Assembly: GCA_029260755.1 (NCBI GenBank)
Contig: JAJDCQ010000158.1
Location: forward strand, 1-64,000
Source: Planctomycetota bacterium
GTDB taxonomy: Bacteria; Planctomycetota; J058; JAJDCQ01
Length of the DNA: 64,000 bases
Reading direction: 5' to 3'
Under the pieces are notes generated by a model. That model made no database searches. It saw only the letters and a list, made by a program, of their open reading frames with translations, and was not told the DNA's origin. The position numbers were made by a program, and so were the translations under genes. This document shows positions 9,742-21,000 of this stretch, one piece after another (position 1 is the stretch's first letter; every line of letters starts with the position of its first letter).

Positions 9742-10230
9742 GTGGCCGAGGACTCACCGATCCTGGCGGCGCTCGAGGCCGCCCTCGAGCCGCTCGGCTT
9801 CCGCCGCCACGAGCTGACGGGGAGCGTCCCCGGGCTCGCGGTCGACGCCGTCTGGCGGCGACGAACCTGGAACACGAACCGCGCCGTCGCCGTCGTCCGC
9901 GTCGAGGGCGAGCAGCTCCCCGCGCATCCGGGCGAGCTCGCCCAGGCGATCAAGATCCCCCTCGGCAAGCTGATCGGCTACTTCCCGTTCTTCTACGGGC
10001 TCGGTCTCCAGCTGGTCGTCCGCGACGTCCTCGACGACGAGCCGGTCGAGCGCCTCGCCGACTACACCGACAAGATCGACAACCAGCGATGCCTCGCCCA
10101 GAGCATCCACGTCATCGACGAGAAGGCCGGGCAGTTCCAGTCGGTCCGGACGTGGGGTCAGGTCATCACCGGCCGCTTCCAGGACGCGATCGAGGCCGCC
10201 CTCGAGACCGAGCTCGACCGCCTGGAATGA
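9742..10230 (+). CDS. Hypothetical protein downstream of the kinase
   Basis: 162-aa ORF with GTG start, 21 nt after the kinase stop. MAEDSPILAALEAALEPLGFRRHELTGSVPGLAVDAVWRRRTWNTNRAVAVV... has a natural protein composition. Confidence 0.7.
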   Translation: MAEDSPILAALEAALEPLGFRRHELTGSVPGLAVDAVWRRRTWNTNRAVAVVRVEGEQLPAHPGELAQAIKIPLGKLIGYFPFFYGLGLQLVVRDVLDDEPVERLADYTDKIDNQRCLAQSIHVIDEKAGQFQSVRTWGQVITGRFQDAIEAALETELDRLE

Positions 10231-10482
10231 GCGCACGGATGGGAAGAGGGCGACGCCACACGAGAGTCAGCTTTCGAGCGACCCGGCGGCGGGGGGGGCT
10301 CGAGGATCGTGGCGGATGAGTCCCCGACGTGCGTTCCTCTCTTTCGAGCGCCTCTCCGCCACGACGGCGTCGCCCGCGGCTCTCGCTCTCCGGTCGATCG
10401 TCGCGAGGCTACTAGCCCGGACCTGCTCCGTCAGGTCAGGTCAGGTCTGTCCGGCGTGCCACGAGCGTGAGGACGAGCTATC

Positions 10483-10902
10483 TTGGCGGCGATGACCCCA
10501 CCCGCCGAGCGCCCGCCGTGGCGCCTGACCCTCGCGACTCTGTGGCTGGCCGCGTTCCTGGCTCCGCCCCTCTTTCTTGCCGTGCAGTCCCTCCGACCGA
10601 GCGAATCGGAGCGTCCGCACGACGAAGCGACCCGGAGGTTTCGCGAGCACGCGCGGCGCGGCGCCCAGGCGTTCGAGACTCGGCGGGATCCCGCGCTCGA
10701 CGACGCGACCCGCGCGGCGCTGGCGAAGCACGCAGCTCGTGAGCTTCAGGCTTCGCTTCGCGCCTTCGAAGAGCTCTTCACTTCGGGGTGCTGCCGTCCC
10801 AGCCCTGACGACACCAATCCCGAGCTCACGCACGTTGATGAGGAGGCCGCCGAGGTGCAACGGATGCTCGCCGAGCTATCCGCGGAGCTCTCCGGGCTCT
10901 AG
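10483..10902 (+). CDS. Hypothetical membrane-anchored protein
   Basis: N-terminal hydrophobic helix LTLATLWLAAFLAPPLFLAVQSL followed by a helical charged body. Start TTG 10483 or ATG 10492. Confidence 0.5.
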   Translation: MAAMTPPAERPPWRLTLATLWLAAFLAPPLFLAVQSLRPSESERPHDEATRRFREHARRGAQAFETRRDPALDDATRAALAKHAARELQASLRAFEELFTSGCCRPSPDDTNPELTHVDEEAAEVQRMLAELSAELSGL

Positions 10903-10980
10903 CCCGGAATGCATGGGGGAGTTCGCTCCTGTTCTGCGCGCCGCGGCCGGGCAGGCCCCCGCGCAGCTCGCGCAGGAGCG

Positions 10981-11286
10981 TCAGCGCCGCGTACCAGGCG
11001 GCGAGGTGGCCCTTGCCCGGCGCGAGGAACCGGCGGACAGGTCGAGCCTCCGCGCGCAGGTCCACCAGCCGGCCCCCCCGAGAGCGCCGCGGACGGTCAG
11101 CAGCAGCAGCGCCTCGTGGAGCTCGGCGTGCTCTGCGGCGATCGTGACGAGCGCGCCCTGCTCGCCCGGGTCGAGCCCCTCGATGAGCGCCGCGACCGCC
11201 TCGGTCCGCCGCTCTGGCGTCAAGGCGAGCAGCCCCTCGACGGCCGCCACGCGCGCGCCGGCGCGGCCGGCGGGGTCGCCGCTCAC
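10981..11286 (-). pseudogene. Hypothetical ORF, apparently frameshifted at a G7 homopolymer
   Basis: GTG start overlaps the stop of the Sel1 gene (GTGA). Coding-like sequence SGDPAGRAGARVAAVEGLLALTPERRTEAVAALIEGL...LLLTVRGALGG appears to continue in another frame as RLVDLRAEARPVRRFLAPGKGHLAAWYAALTLLRELRGGLPG. Confidence 0.45.
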
Positions 11287-12803
11287 CTCGCGTCGAGTCG
11301 CTCGACCGCCGCCTTCGCGCTGCGGTGCTCGACGAAGGCGGTCACTTCGGTGGCGACGCAGCGGCGGAGGAGACCGAGCCCGCCGACGCGGTCGCCGTTC
11401 GCGATGCGCGCCATCCCGGCGTAGAAGAGCGCCTCGCAGGATTGCTCGGCGCGCTTCTCGGCGGCCTCCGCCTCGGCGAGCAGGGTCGCCTCGTCGACCT
11501 CGCCGAGGAGAAGCCCGACCAGCCGCGCCTCCCAGCCCTTCGGCGCGCCGGCCTCTCGCCAGGCGCGCAGGCGCGTCGCGGCCGCGTCCTTCCGGCCGAG
11601 CTCGAGCTCGCAGAGCGCCGCGATCAGGACGGTGTAGGTCTCCGGCTTCTTCTCCTGACCGGCGTCGAAGTGGGCGAGGGCGGCCTCCGCGTCGCGGTCG
11701 ACGCCGCGCCCGTCGTAGCGCATCCGGCCGAGCCGCGTGATCGCCGGCGCGTAGCCGGCGTCTTTCGCCTTGTCGGCCCAGCGGGCGGCCTCGGCGTCGT
11801 CCCGGGCGACCCCGCGGCCGCTCTCGAGTGCCCCGGCGAGGTAGTCCATCGCGGCGGGGAAGCCGGCCTCCGCCGACTTCCGGTACCAGCGGGCCGCCTC
11901 GGCGAGGTCGCGTTCGACGCCCTTACCGTCGGCGTGGACGATCCCGAGGTTCAGCATCGCGACCCGCTCGCCCGCCTCGGCGCCCTTGCGGTACCAGTGG
12001 GCCGCCGCGGCGGGGTCCTTGCGGGCGCCCTGGCCGCGCGCGTGGGCGATGCCGACGTTGGTCATCGCGTTCGCATCTCCGGCGAGCGCGGCTTTTCGAT
12101 ACCAGCGGACCGACTCGGCGAGGTCGCGCTCGACGCCCTCGGCGCCGTTCTTGTGGATCTGAGCGAGGGCCAGCATCGCCCGAGGGCTTCGGCGCGCTGC
12201 GGCCCGCCGGAACCACCGGACCGCCTCGGGCACGTCTCGCGGGACGCCCCGTCCGTTCGCGTGCAGGACGCCCAGGTTGTACGCCGCGAGCGGGTTCGCG
12301 ACCCCGCTCTCGACCGCCTTGCGGAACCAGGTCGCGGCCTCGGCCGGGTCCTTCGGGATGCCCTGGCCCTCGAGCGCCAAGTTCGCCAGGTTGAACATGG
12401 CGTCGGGATCGCCCGCCTCGGCGGATCGACGATACCAGCGAGCGGCCTCGGCGAGGTCCCGCGGCACGCCGTGACCGTTCTGGTGGAGGACGCCGAGGTT
12501 GAGCATCGCGAGAGCCGAGCCCGCGTCGGCCGCCTTTCGGTACCAGCGCACGGACTCCGCGGCGTCCCGCGGGACCCCGTATCCCCGTTCGTGCATGACG
12601 CCGAGCTGGAACATCGCCCTCGCGCTTCCCGCCTCGGCGGCCTTCTCGAAGTGGGCGCGCGCGACCGAGAAGTCCCTCCGACGGTAGGCATCGAACCCCG
12701 CGGCGAGCTCCTCCTCGCCCCCGGCGCGCGCGCTCGCGACGGGCGCGGCGAGGACCAGGGTGATGGCGAGCCCGATGACGAACGGCTGGAGGGAGGAGCG
12801 CAT
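11283..12803 (-). CDS. Secreted Sel1-repeat (TPR-like) protein
   Basis: Signal peptide MRSSLQPFVIGLAITLVLAAPVASARA; many copies of AMxNLGxxHxxGxGVxRDxAEAxRWYRKAAEAG. Confidence 0.9.
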   Translation of the reverse strand: MRSSLQPFVIGLAITLVLAAPVASARAGGEEELAAGFDAYRRRDFSVARAHFEKAAEAGSARAMFQLGVMHERGYGVPRDAAESVRWYRKAADAGSALAMLNLGVLHQNGHGVPRDLAEAARWYRRSAEAGDPDAMFNLANLALEGQGIPKDPAEAATWFRKAVESGVANPLAAYNLGVLHANGRGVPRDVPEAVRWFRRAAARRSPRAMLALAQIHKNGAEGVERDLAESVRWYRKAALAGDANAMTNVGIAHARGQGARKDPAAAAHWYRKGAEAGERVAMLNLGIVHADGKGVERDLAEAARWYRKSAEAGFPAAMDYLAGALESGRGVARDDAEAARWADKAKDAGYAPAITRLGRMRYDGRGVDRDAEAALAHFDAGQEKKPETYTVLIAALCELELGRKDAAATRLRAWREAGAPKGWEARLVGLLLGEVDEATLLAEAEAAEKRAEQSCEALFYAGMARIANGDRVGGLGLLRRCVATEVTAFVEHRSAKAAVERLDAR

Positions 12804-12989
12804 GGTGAACCTCGGGTGAGTTTGATCGAGTGACGTCGGCGATGTTCGGCCAGTCACGCTACCCCGCGAGCAGGTCGCACGCAATCGTGTGGTGTGACCC
12901 CGGGCAATGTTGACGGACCATCGAGGTCCAATTACGATGCCGCGCCGTTCGCCCCGTCGGCCCCGCAGGCCCCGAGCCCGGAGAGACCC

Positions 12990-14126
12990 ATGCTCCGCTT
13001 CGTCCGCCGCCCCGCCTCGATCGCGACCGCCGTCGCCATCGCCTTGCTCGTCGCCGCGACCGCCGCGCCGGCTGCCGCACAGGAGGGCGCCGACGACGAG
13101 AAGGCGCCCGACTACGACCGGGCCTTCGCGGAAGGCATCGCCGCCCTCGACGGCGACCGCCCCGACGATGCGATCGCGGCGCTCGAACGGTGCCGGGAGC
13201 TCGACTCCGAACGCCCCGAGGCGTTCTACCACCTCGCCCGCGCCCACGGGCTGCGCGGCGACGCGCGGGCGGCGACGCAGGCGATCGCGTGGGCGATCCA
13301 GCGCGGGTTCCTCGACTTCTCGGCGATCGAGGCCGAGCCGGACCTTGCGGCCGTCCGCGAGGACGAGTCGTTTCGCGAGATGGTCGCGACCGCCCGCACG
13401 ACCATCGCGAACGGCGTCTGGGGCGCCTTCCTCGACACGGATCTCCACTTCACCCTCGTCCCCGAGGAGCGCCACGACGACGTCGTCGAGCTCGCGCGGC
13501 TCTTCGAGGCGATGGAGCCCTGGGAGCCGACGCCCGAGGAGCTCGAGCGGATCTGGGCGGAGCAGGCTCCCGAGGGCATGCCGATGCCGCCGCAGGCCGC
13601 CGAGGAGCTCACGGCCCTCGCCCGGCGGGCTCGGTTCCTCGAGAAGCACGCCGACGCCGTCGAGGCGGTCCGCCAGCTCGCGGCCGGCGGGCTCTACGAC
13701 GCGCTCGTCGAGCGGGGAGACATCGACCCGAAGACGCGCGTCTGCCTCGTCGCGGTCCCCTTCCCGTGTCCGAACACGGCCACCTTCGACCGGGCGGCGT
13801 CCTTCATCGACGCCGCCTGCGCCGCCGCCCAGAAGCGCGGCGCCCGGGTCGTGATCGTGCGCGCCCCCTACGGCCGGACCGAGAACATCGCCCGGGCGGA
13901 GGAGCGGAACTGGTGGTGGGCCCAGATCGCCTCGCTGCCGAAGCGCTACGACGCCTTCATCGCCACCGGCACGGCCGAGATCACCGACGCCTTCCCCGGC
14001 GGCACCTCGACGCCCTACGGCTTCATCTTCCGGGAACGAACGCTCGTCGCCGAGGGGAACATGGCCATCTGGGCGCGCGACCCCGACGCGATCCTGTCGC
14101 GGCACTTCCCGGAGGAGGCGAAGTAG
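12990..14126 (+). CDS. Secreted TPR-containing protein, possible degenerate thioredoxin-like C-terminus
   Basis: Signal peptide MLRFVRRPASIATAVAIALLVAATAAPAAAQ; TPR-like DYDRAFAEGIAALDGDRPDDAIAALERCRELD; C-terminal ...STPYGFIFRERTLVAEGNMAIW resembles a redoxin end strand. Confidence 0.75.
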   Translation: MLRFVRRPASIATAVAIALLVAATAAPAAAQEGADDEKAPDYDRAFAEGIAALDGDRPDDAIAALERCRELDSERPEAFYHLARAHGLRGDARAATQAIAWAIQRGFLDFSAIEAEPDLAAVREDESFREMVATARTTIANGVWGAFLDTDLHFTLVPEERHDDVVELARLFEAMEPWEPTPEELERIWAEQAPEGMPMPPQAAEELTALARRARFLEKHADAVEAVRQLAAGGLYDALVERGDIDPKTRVCLVAVPFPCPNTATFDRAASFIDAACAAAQKRGARVVIVRAPYGRTENIARAEERNWWWAQIASLPKRYDAFIATGTAEITDAFPGGTSTPYGFIFRERTLVAEGNMAIWARDPDAILSRHFPEEAK

Positions 14127-14381
14127 CCGGGGTCCGGGCCGCGGCCTCCATCTCCCCACCCATCATCCGTCTCTAGTTCGGGGCCGCCCGACGACGCCGA
14201 TATCCGCCACCGTATCGGCGAGGGCACGGCCGGCGTGCTGAACGCGATACGCCTCGCCCGCGGTCGTCACCGACCGAACGAGCCGGCCCGGACGGGGTTC
14301 CGCGCGCTTCGTCCTCGGGCACGCCGTTTGATCTGGGCGGCGGGTCGGGCGTTTCGAAGAAGACGAGAGATCGAGGTGGCG

Positions 14382-15722
14382 ATGACGCGTTTGAAGATGG
14401 GAATGGTGCTGGCGGTGGGGTTGGGCCTGTTGGCCGCCGGCTGCTCCTCGGGGAGCGGCGGAAGCGGCAAGTCCGCCGGCGCGGTGGCGAGCGGCGGCGG
14501 GAGCGGGGGAGGCGGGAGCACGGGAGGCGGAGGGAGCGCCCCGCCACCCGCCCCCGCCCCGGTTCCCCCCCCGCCCTCCCCCGCGCCACCGCCGCCCTCG
14601 CCCGGGCCGGTCCCGATCCCGCCAGTCCCCGCGCCCGGGCCGGGCGGACCGCCGAACCCGATGCCGACGCCGTTCCCGTCGGTCAACCCGATCGGCGGCA
14701 TCGAGACGATCGCCGGCGACGGGACGTTCGACTTCGCCGGCGACGGCCTCCCCGCCAGCGACTCGAAGCTCGACCAGCCGCAGGACATGGTGATCGACAC
14801 CCAGGGCAACCTCTACTTCATCGACTTCGGCAACCTTCGCATCCGGAAGATCGCCTTCACCGGCGAGATCACGACGGTCGCGGGCAGCGGCTCCCGCGGC
14901 TTAAGCGGCGACGGCGCCGCCGCCGTCAACGCGACGATGAACGACCCGACCGGGATCGACGTCGACGTGAACGGCGACATCTACATCGCCGACCAGAAGA
15001 ACCAGCGGATCCGCAAGGTGATCACGAGCGGCTTCGCCGGCGGCACGATCATCACGATCGCGGGTGACGGGCAGCGGACGTTCGGCGGCGACGGCGGACC
15101 GGCTGCCGCCGCGTCCTTCATCGAGCCCGCCGACGTCGCCGTCGACGACGCCGGTAACGTGTTCGTCACCGACATGCGCAATCACCGCATCCGACGGATC
15201 GACGCGACGACGGGCATCATCACGACGATCGCCGGGACCGGGACGCCAGGCTTCAGCGGCGACGGCGGGCCGGCGACGGCCGCCGAGATCTTCCACCCCT
15301 ACTCGATCGCGATCGACGAGCCGCGCGGGCTCCTCTACTTCGGCGAGATGAACAACCACCGCATCCGGAAGGTCGACCTCGCCACGGGGATCATCTCCGC
15401 GGTGGCCGGCGACGGCGGCTTCGGCTTCGGCGGCGACGGCGGCCCCGCGACCAGCTCGACGATGACCTTCCCCTACGGTCTCGTCACCGACGCGGTCGGA
15501 AACCTCTTCTTCTCCGACCACCTCGTCCACCGCGTCCGCCGGATCGACGTCCGGACGGGCATCATCGACACGTTCGCGGGCACCGGGACCGAGGGCTTCT
15601 CGGGCAACGGCGGGGCGGCCGATCAGGCCGAGCTCCGCTTCCCTCTCGGGATCGCGATCCGCAACGGCGAGGTCTACCTCGCCGACATGAACAACTCGAT
15701 GATTCGCCGCGTTCGGCGCTGA
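14382..15722 (+). CDS. NHL-repeat lipoprotein
   Basis: Lipobox LLAAGCSSG; Gly-rich then Pro-rich linker; repeated ITTVAGSGSRGLSGDG...NDPTGIDVDVNGDIYIADQKNQRIRKV units. Confidence 0.9.
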   Translation: MTRLKMGMVLAVGLGLLAAGCSSGSGGSGKSAGAVASGGGSGGGGSTGGGGSAPPPAPAPVPPPPSPAPPPPSPGPVPIPPVPAPGPGGPPNPMPTPFPSVNPIGGIETIAGDGTFDFAGDGLPASDSKLDQPQDMVIDTQGNLYFIDFGNLRIRKIAFTGEITTVAGSGSRGLSGDGAAAVNATMNDPTGIDVDVNGDIYIADQKNQRIRKVITSGFAGGTIITIAGDGQRTFGGDGGPAAAASFIEPADVAVDDAGNVFVTDMRNHRIRRIDATTGIITTIAGTGTPGFSGDGGPATAAEIFHPYSIAIDEPRGLLYFGEMNNHRIRKVDLATGIISAVAGDGGFGFGGDGGPATSSTMTFPYGLVTDAVGNLFFSDHLVHRVRRIDVRTGIIDTFAGTGTEGFSGNGGAADQAELRFPLGIAIRNGEVYLADMNNSMIRRVRR

Positions 15723-15812
15723 TCGCCGCGGCCGCTCCCGGGCCCGGGTCGCCGCCTGGCGTCCCGCGCCCGGTCCTGCCAGCATCGGGCGGAGGATCGC
15801 CCCCAGCCGCCG

Positions 15813-18017
15813 ATGCCTGCCAACCAACCGAGACGCGTCCCGGCGACCGCGCCGATGACGCCGAGCGCCCTCCCGCCCCACGGCCAGGCGACGCCGTTCG
15901 GCGGGCTGCCGCGCATTCTCCCGTCGGGCACCTCGCTCGGACGCTACCGGCTCCTCGAGCCGATCGGCCGCGGCGGCGCGGCGACGGTCTACCGCGCGTG
16001 GGATGAGCAGCTCGGCCGCGAGGTCGCCGCCAAGCTCCTCCCGCCGCTCGCATCGTCGACCTCGCGCGCGCGGTTCGCGCAGGAGGCTCGAACGACCGCG
16101 CGCCTCCGGCATCCCCACATCGTGAGCGTCCACGGCGCGGGCGAGCTCGCCGGCGCGCCGTGGCTCGTGATGGACCTCGTCGACGGGCGCTCCCTCCAGC
16201 AGATCTCGCAGACGAGCCCACGGCCGCCGGCCGCCGAGACGGCGCGAACGCTGCGCGAGGTCGCCTCGGCGATCCACTACGCCCACGGCGAGGGCGTCCT
16301 TCACCGCGACATCAAGCCGGGCAACATCCTGGTCGACGGCCACGGCCACGCCTGGGTCGTCGACTTCGGGATCGCGCGGATCGGCCCGGGCGACGGCGCG
16401 CCGGGAAGCGGCGCCGACAGCCTCCGGATCACCCAGGACGGCGCCCTCCTCGGGACGCCCTACTACATGGCGCCCGAGCAGGCCGGGGGCGGACCGGTCG
16501 ACGCGCGCAGCGACGTCTGGGGCCTCGGCGCCACCCTCCATCAGGCGCTCACCGGCCAGCCACCGTTCGGCGACGAGGACCCGATCATCGCCGTCCATCG
16601 CCGGCGCCCCGATCCGCCGAGCTCGATGGAGCCGACCGTGCCGCGCGCGCTCGACCGGATCGTCGCGCGCTGCCTCGAGCGGGACCCCGCGCGGCGCTAC
16701 CCCTCGGCCGGCGCCCTCGTCGAGGCGCTCGACCGGTTCATCGCGCAGCCCGCCGGCGCGATGCCGGCTCGGTCGGGCCTGCCCGCGCCCCTCGTCGCGG
16801 GCGCCGTCGTCGTCGCGGCGGGTGCGGCGTTCCTCGTCGGCGTGATCGTCCTCCGCGGGGCGACGCCGGAGGGGACGCCCGCGTCGGACCCGGCGACGAC
16901 CGGGGCGACGACCGCGGCGACGACGACCGCGCCGCGGCCGCCGGATCGAGACCCGCTCGATGAGCTGCTCGCCGCCAGTCGAGCCACCGACGATCCCGAC
17001 GAGGTCATCGCGCTCCTCGACGAGGCGCTCGCCATCGCGCCCGACGGCGCCGATCACGCGCGGGTCGAGGAGACGCGGCGCGAGCTCGCCGAGGCGATGG
17101 CGGACGACGCCGTCGTCCGGACGCGGGCGGGCGACCCGGTCGACGGCTCGATCGCCGCCCGCTTCGACCGGGCGGCCCGCCTCGCCCGCCTCGACCGCGA
17201 CCTCCAGGCGTCGATCCTTCTCCGGAAGACGGACTACCTCTTCCGCCGAGCCCGCTGGGAGGACGCCATCGCGGCCGCCGAGTCGGTCACCCGCGGCCGG
17301 CCGGGCCTCGACGCGCGCTACCTCCGGGCGAAGGCGCTCAGCAAGCTCGGACGGCGCGCGGCGGCCCGGAGCGCCATGGAGCGCATCGCCGAGGAGGACG
17401 CCGGCGGCGTCGCCGGCACGGCCGCCCTCGCCTCGATCCGGGCGACCGAGTGGAGCTACGAGGAGAGCAACCGCCTCTACCGAGAGGTGCTCGCCCGCGA
17501 ACCGGACCATCGCCAGGCGCTCGTCGGCCTCGCGATCGGGACCGCCTTCCGCGGTCAGCCCGACGCCGCCCGCGAGGCGGCCGAGCACGCCCTCCGGCTC
17601 GCCCCCGACGCGAGCCGCGCCCACATGGCGCTCGGCTTCGCGCGGATGCACGTCGACCCGCTCGGCGCGGTGCAGGCGTTCACCCGCTCGATCGAGCTGA
17701 CCGGCGACGCGCCCGACGCGACGACGTTCCGCTGGCGCGGGCGGATCCTGATCGGGCTCGGGCGCCTCGACGACGCCCGGCGGGACATGGACCGGTCGCT
17801 GCAGCTCCGCCCGGACAGCGCCGACGCCCTCATCTTCCGTGGCCACGTCTGCTGGCTCCAGGGGGCGAAGGCCGACGCCATCCGGGACTGGCGCCGCGCG
17901 TGGGAGCTCGACGGGAAGTTCTATCGGCGACGCCTCGGCGACATGCCCCCCGAGGTCCGCCAGGCGATGATCGACACGGTGAACGAGCTCCAGCGGCCCC
18001 GCGGGGACGGCGGCTGA
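15813..18017 (+). CDS. Hanks-type Ser/Thr kinase with TM and TPR tail
   Basis: GRGGAATVYRAWDEQLGREVAAKLL, VLHRDIKPGNILVD, VVDFGIAR, YYMAPEQA; TM LVAGAVVVAAGAAFLVGVIVL; C-terminal TPRs. Confidence 0.92.
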   Translation: MPANQPRRVPATAPMTPSALPPHGQATPFGGLPRILPSGTSLGRYRLLEPIGRGGAATVYRAWDEQLGREVAAKLLPPLASSTSRARFAQEARTTARLRHPHIVSVHGAGELAGAPWLVMDLVDGRSLQQISQTSPRPPAAETARTLREVASAIHYAHGEGVLHRDIKPGNILVDGHGHAWVVDFGIARIGPGDGAPGSGADSLRITQDGALLGTPYYMAPEQAGGGPVDARSDVWGLGATLHQALTGQPPFGDEDPIIAVHRRRPDPPSSMEPTVPRALDRIVARCLERDPARRYPSAGALVEALDRFIAQPAGAMPARSGLPAPLVAGAVVVAAGAAFLVGVIVLRGATPEGTPASDPATTGATTAATTTAPRPPDRDPLDELLAASRATDDPDEVIALLDEALAIAPDGADHARVEETRRELAEAMADDAVVRTRAGDPVDGSIAARFDRAARLARLDRDLQASILLRKTDYLFRRARWEDAIAAAESVTRGRPGLDARYLRAKALSKLGRRAAARSAMERIAEEDAGGVAGTAALASIRATEWSYEESNRLYREVLAREPDHRQALVGLAIGTAFRGQPDAAREAAEHALRLAPDASRAHMALGFARMHVDPLGAVQAFTRSIELTGDAPDATTFRWRGRILIGLGRLDDARRDMDRSLQLRPDSADALIFRGHVCWLQGAKADAIRDWRRAWELDGKFYRRRLGDMPPEVRQAMIDTVNELQRPRGDGG

Positions 18018-18035
18018 GCCGCCCACCCGCCGACG

Positions 18036-21000
18036 ATGAGCCACGAGCACGACCCACCATCGTTCGCCCGCCCCGGCCTCCGCCCCGGCGTCGAGGCCTC
18101 ATCGGGAGCCGATGCCTCGGACCCGGCGATCGGCCGACGGGTCGGCCCGTTCCTGATCGGCGACGTCCTCGGCCGCGGCGGGATGGGCGTCGTCTACCGC
18201 GCGCGCGACGAGCGGCTCGGGCGCGAGGTCGCCCTCAAGACGATCGCCGGGTTCACCGACGAGGACGGCCTCCGTCGCTTCGCCGCCGAGGCGCGGTCGA
18301 TCGCGCGCCTCGCCCACCCGGGCATCGTGCGCGTCTTCGAGGTCGGCACCTGGGACGGCGTGTTCGCGATGGCGCTCGAGCTCATCGCGGGCGAGTCGCT
18401 CAAGGCGCGCCTCGACCGGGACGGACCGATGCCGCCGCGCGAGGCGGCCGCCCTCGTGGCCGCGATCGCCGAGGCCGTCGCCCACGCGCACGAGGCCGGC
18501 GTCGTCCACCGCGACCTCAAGCCGGAGAACGTGCTGATCGGGCCGGACGGGACGCCGCGACTGACCGACTTCGGCCTCGCCCGGGACCTCGCCGCGAGCC
18601 TCGGGACGAAGACCGGCGCGAGCCTCGGAACGCCGAGCTACATGGCGCCCGAGCAGGCGCTCGGCGGACAGGGCTGCGACGCGCCGGCCGTCGACATCTA
18701 CGGCATCGGCGCGATCCTCTACGAGACGCTCACGGGCGCCCCACCGTTCCACGGCGGCGGGGCCATGGCGGTGCTCCAGCGCGTCGTGACCGACGAGCCC
18801 GAGTCGCCCGACCTCGTCCGCGCCCGCCGCGGGCTGCCTCCGGTGCCGCCCGGCCTCGAGCGCGTCCGGCGCGCGGCGATGGCCCGCCGGCCCGAGGAGC
18901 GATCCGTCTCGGCGGCCGTCGTCGCCGAGGCGCTCCGACGGGTGGCCGCCGGTCGGCCGAGCGGGCGACTGCCGGTGCGGCGATCGTCGACGCGGGTCCG
19001 CGCCGGCGTCTCGTCGCGAGCCCCGGCGGACGGCGCGCCGCGTTCGGTGGGGCTCATCGCGGGCGCGGCCGGAGTCCTCGCCATCGTGACGATCGGCGTC
19101 GCGGTCGGCGTCGCCCTGTCCGCGGCGCCAGACGGCGAGGCCGGCCCGACGGCATCGACGGGAACGCCCGGCGCGACGGACGGCGACAGCACGACCTCTC
19201 CGGACGACGCCGCCGCCGTTGGCGCGTCGACGACCCCCGCGGACGCGCTCGAGGCGGCCCTCGAGCCCGCGGACGACGAGGCCGCCATCGTCGCGCTCGT
19301 CGTCGCTGCTCGCGGCGACGACCGGATCGGCGCGGCGTTCGTCGAGCGCATCGAGGCGGCTGCTCGCGAGCTCCGGCGCGTGGTCGACTCCGCCGCCGCG
19401 GAGGCGTCCACGAGCGCCCCCTCGATCGGCGACGACCTCGGGGCGCTCGACGCGTGGATCCGGCCGCCGGGCGGGCCCCTCGCCGACCCGACCCCCGAGC
19501 AGCCGCGGGCCGCCCGCGTTCTCGAGGCGATCCGCATCGCCGACGCGACGGCGATGAAGGTGCTCGGCGCGCGCCAGGCGACCGAGCTCGGGAGCGCGCG
19601 CCTCCGGGAGATTCGCCTGATCGGGCGCTGCTTCGAGCGGCTGGTCCGTCGCGGCGATCCCGCGCCCGACGGCGCGCGCCAGGCGCTCGCCGAGGTCCTC
19701 TTCGCCGAGCAGGATCCCGACCGGGCGATCGAGATCGCCCGATCGCTCGCGCGGGTCGACGATCGGCCGGAGACGGCCGCCCTCATCCACGCGCGCGCCC
19801 GTCGCTTCACCCGGACCAATCGGTTCGTGGCGACCGTCGGCGACGAGGTGCTCGCGGCCATGCGCACCGACGGCGACCCGACGACGGGCGCCGGGTGGCT
19901 CGGCCTCGGCATGATCCACCTCCGGGCGAAGCGCGCCCGCGCGGCGATCGCCGCGTTCGACCGCGGGATCGCCCTCGACGAGGACGCCGTCGCCGAGCTC
20001 TTCCACCAGCGCGGGATCGCCCGGGTCCTGACGCGCGAGCACGCCGCCGCCGCCGCCGACCTCCAGCGCGCCGCCGAGCTCGCCGGCGACGACGCCCTCG
20101 CCTGGGCGAACCTGGCGACGCTCCTCGGCTCGGCCAACGTCTCCGCCGCGCGCGCCGCCGCGATGCGGGCCGTCGAGACCGACCCGCTCACGATCGAGGG
20201 CTGGACCAAGCGCGGCAAGCTGCGCGTCGACGCGGGCGACCTGACCGGCGCCCTCGCCGACCTCGAACGCGCGGTGCAGCTCGACCCCGAGGACGCGGGC
20301 GCGCGCCTCGGGCGCGCCTACCTCCGGGTCCGGACGGGCGACCGCGCCGGAGCGGCCCTCGACGTCGCGCGCGGCCTCGAGCTCGCTCCGGACAACGCCG
20401 AGCTGATCGGCCTCCGGCGGATGCTCGATGCCGACCCCGAGCGGGACGGCTGGGGCATCGACCCGGTCGAGGCTCTCCGCAACCACGCGGGCGAGCGGTG
20501 GTCGGCGGGCGACTTCGACGGCGCGACGCGGAGCCTCGAGAAGCTCGTCGCCGCCCGCCCCGACGACGGGGCGGCCTGGTCGAACCTCGGCGCGGTCCGG
20601 TTCCAGGCGGGCGACACCGACGGCGCCCTGGCCGCCCTCGAACGCGCGCGCGCGCTCCTCGGCGAGACCTCGACCATCCTCGCCATCCGCGGCGCGATCC
20701 ACATTCAGCGCGGCGACCTCGAGCGTGCCCTCGCCGACCTCGAGCGCGCCGTGTCCATCGACGCGCGGAACGAGACGGCGTGGCTCAATCTCGCCACGGC
20801 CCTCCTGCGCGTCGAGCGGCTCCCCGAGGCGATCGACGCCTTCGATCGGGCGATCGCGCTCTCGCCGCAGAACGCCGATCACTGGCTCCAGCGCGGCCTC
20901 GCCAGGGAGCGAGCTCGCGACGAGCCGGGCGCCCGCGCCGACCTCGAGCGCGCCGTCGCGCTCGGCCTCGACGCGCGCTCGACGGAGATCGCGCGCGCGG

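Noticed and set aside
10431-10447. Short tandem tcagg units (gtcaggtcaggtcaggtc)
   Set aside because: Only about three 5-bp units; too short to support a functional repeat claim.
14195-14220. cgccgata...tatcggcg inverted repeat upstream of the NHL lipoprotein
   Set aside because: 8-bp stem without a T tract or second supporting site; could occur by chance or be an operator, but I cannot support either.
14480-14690. Gly- and Pro-rich low-complexity stretch, and a similar Gly stretch at 27930-28070
   Set aside because: Best explained as flexible linkers after lipoboxes, not as a repeat element.
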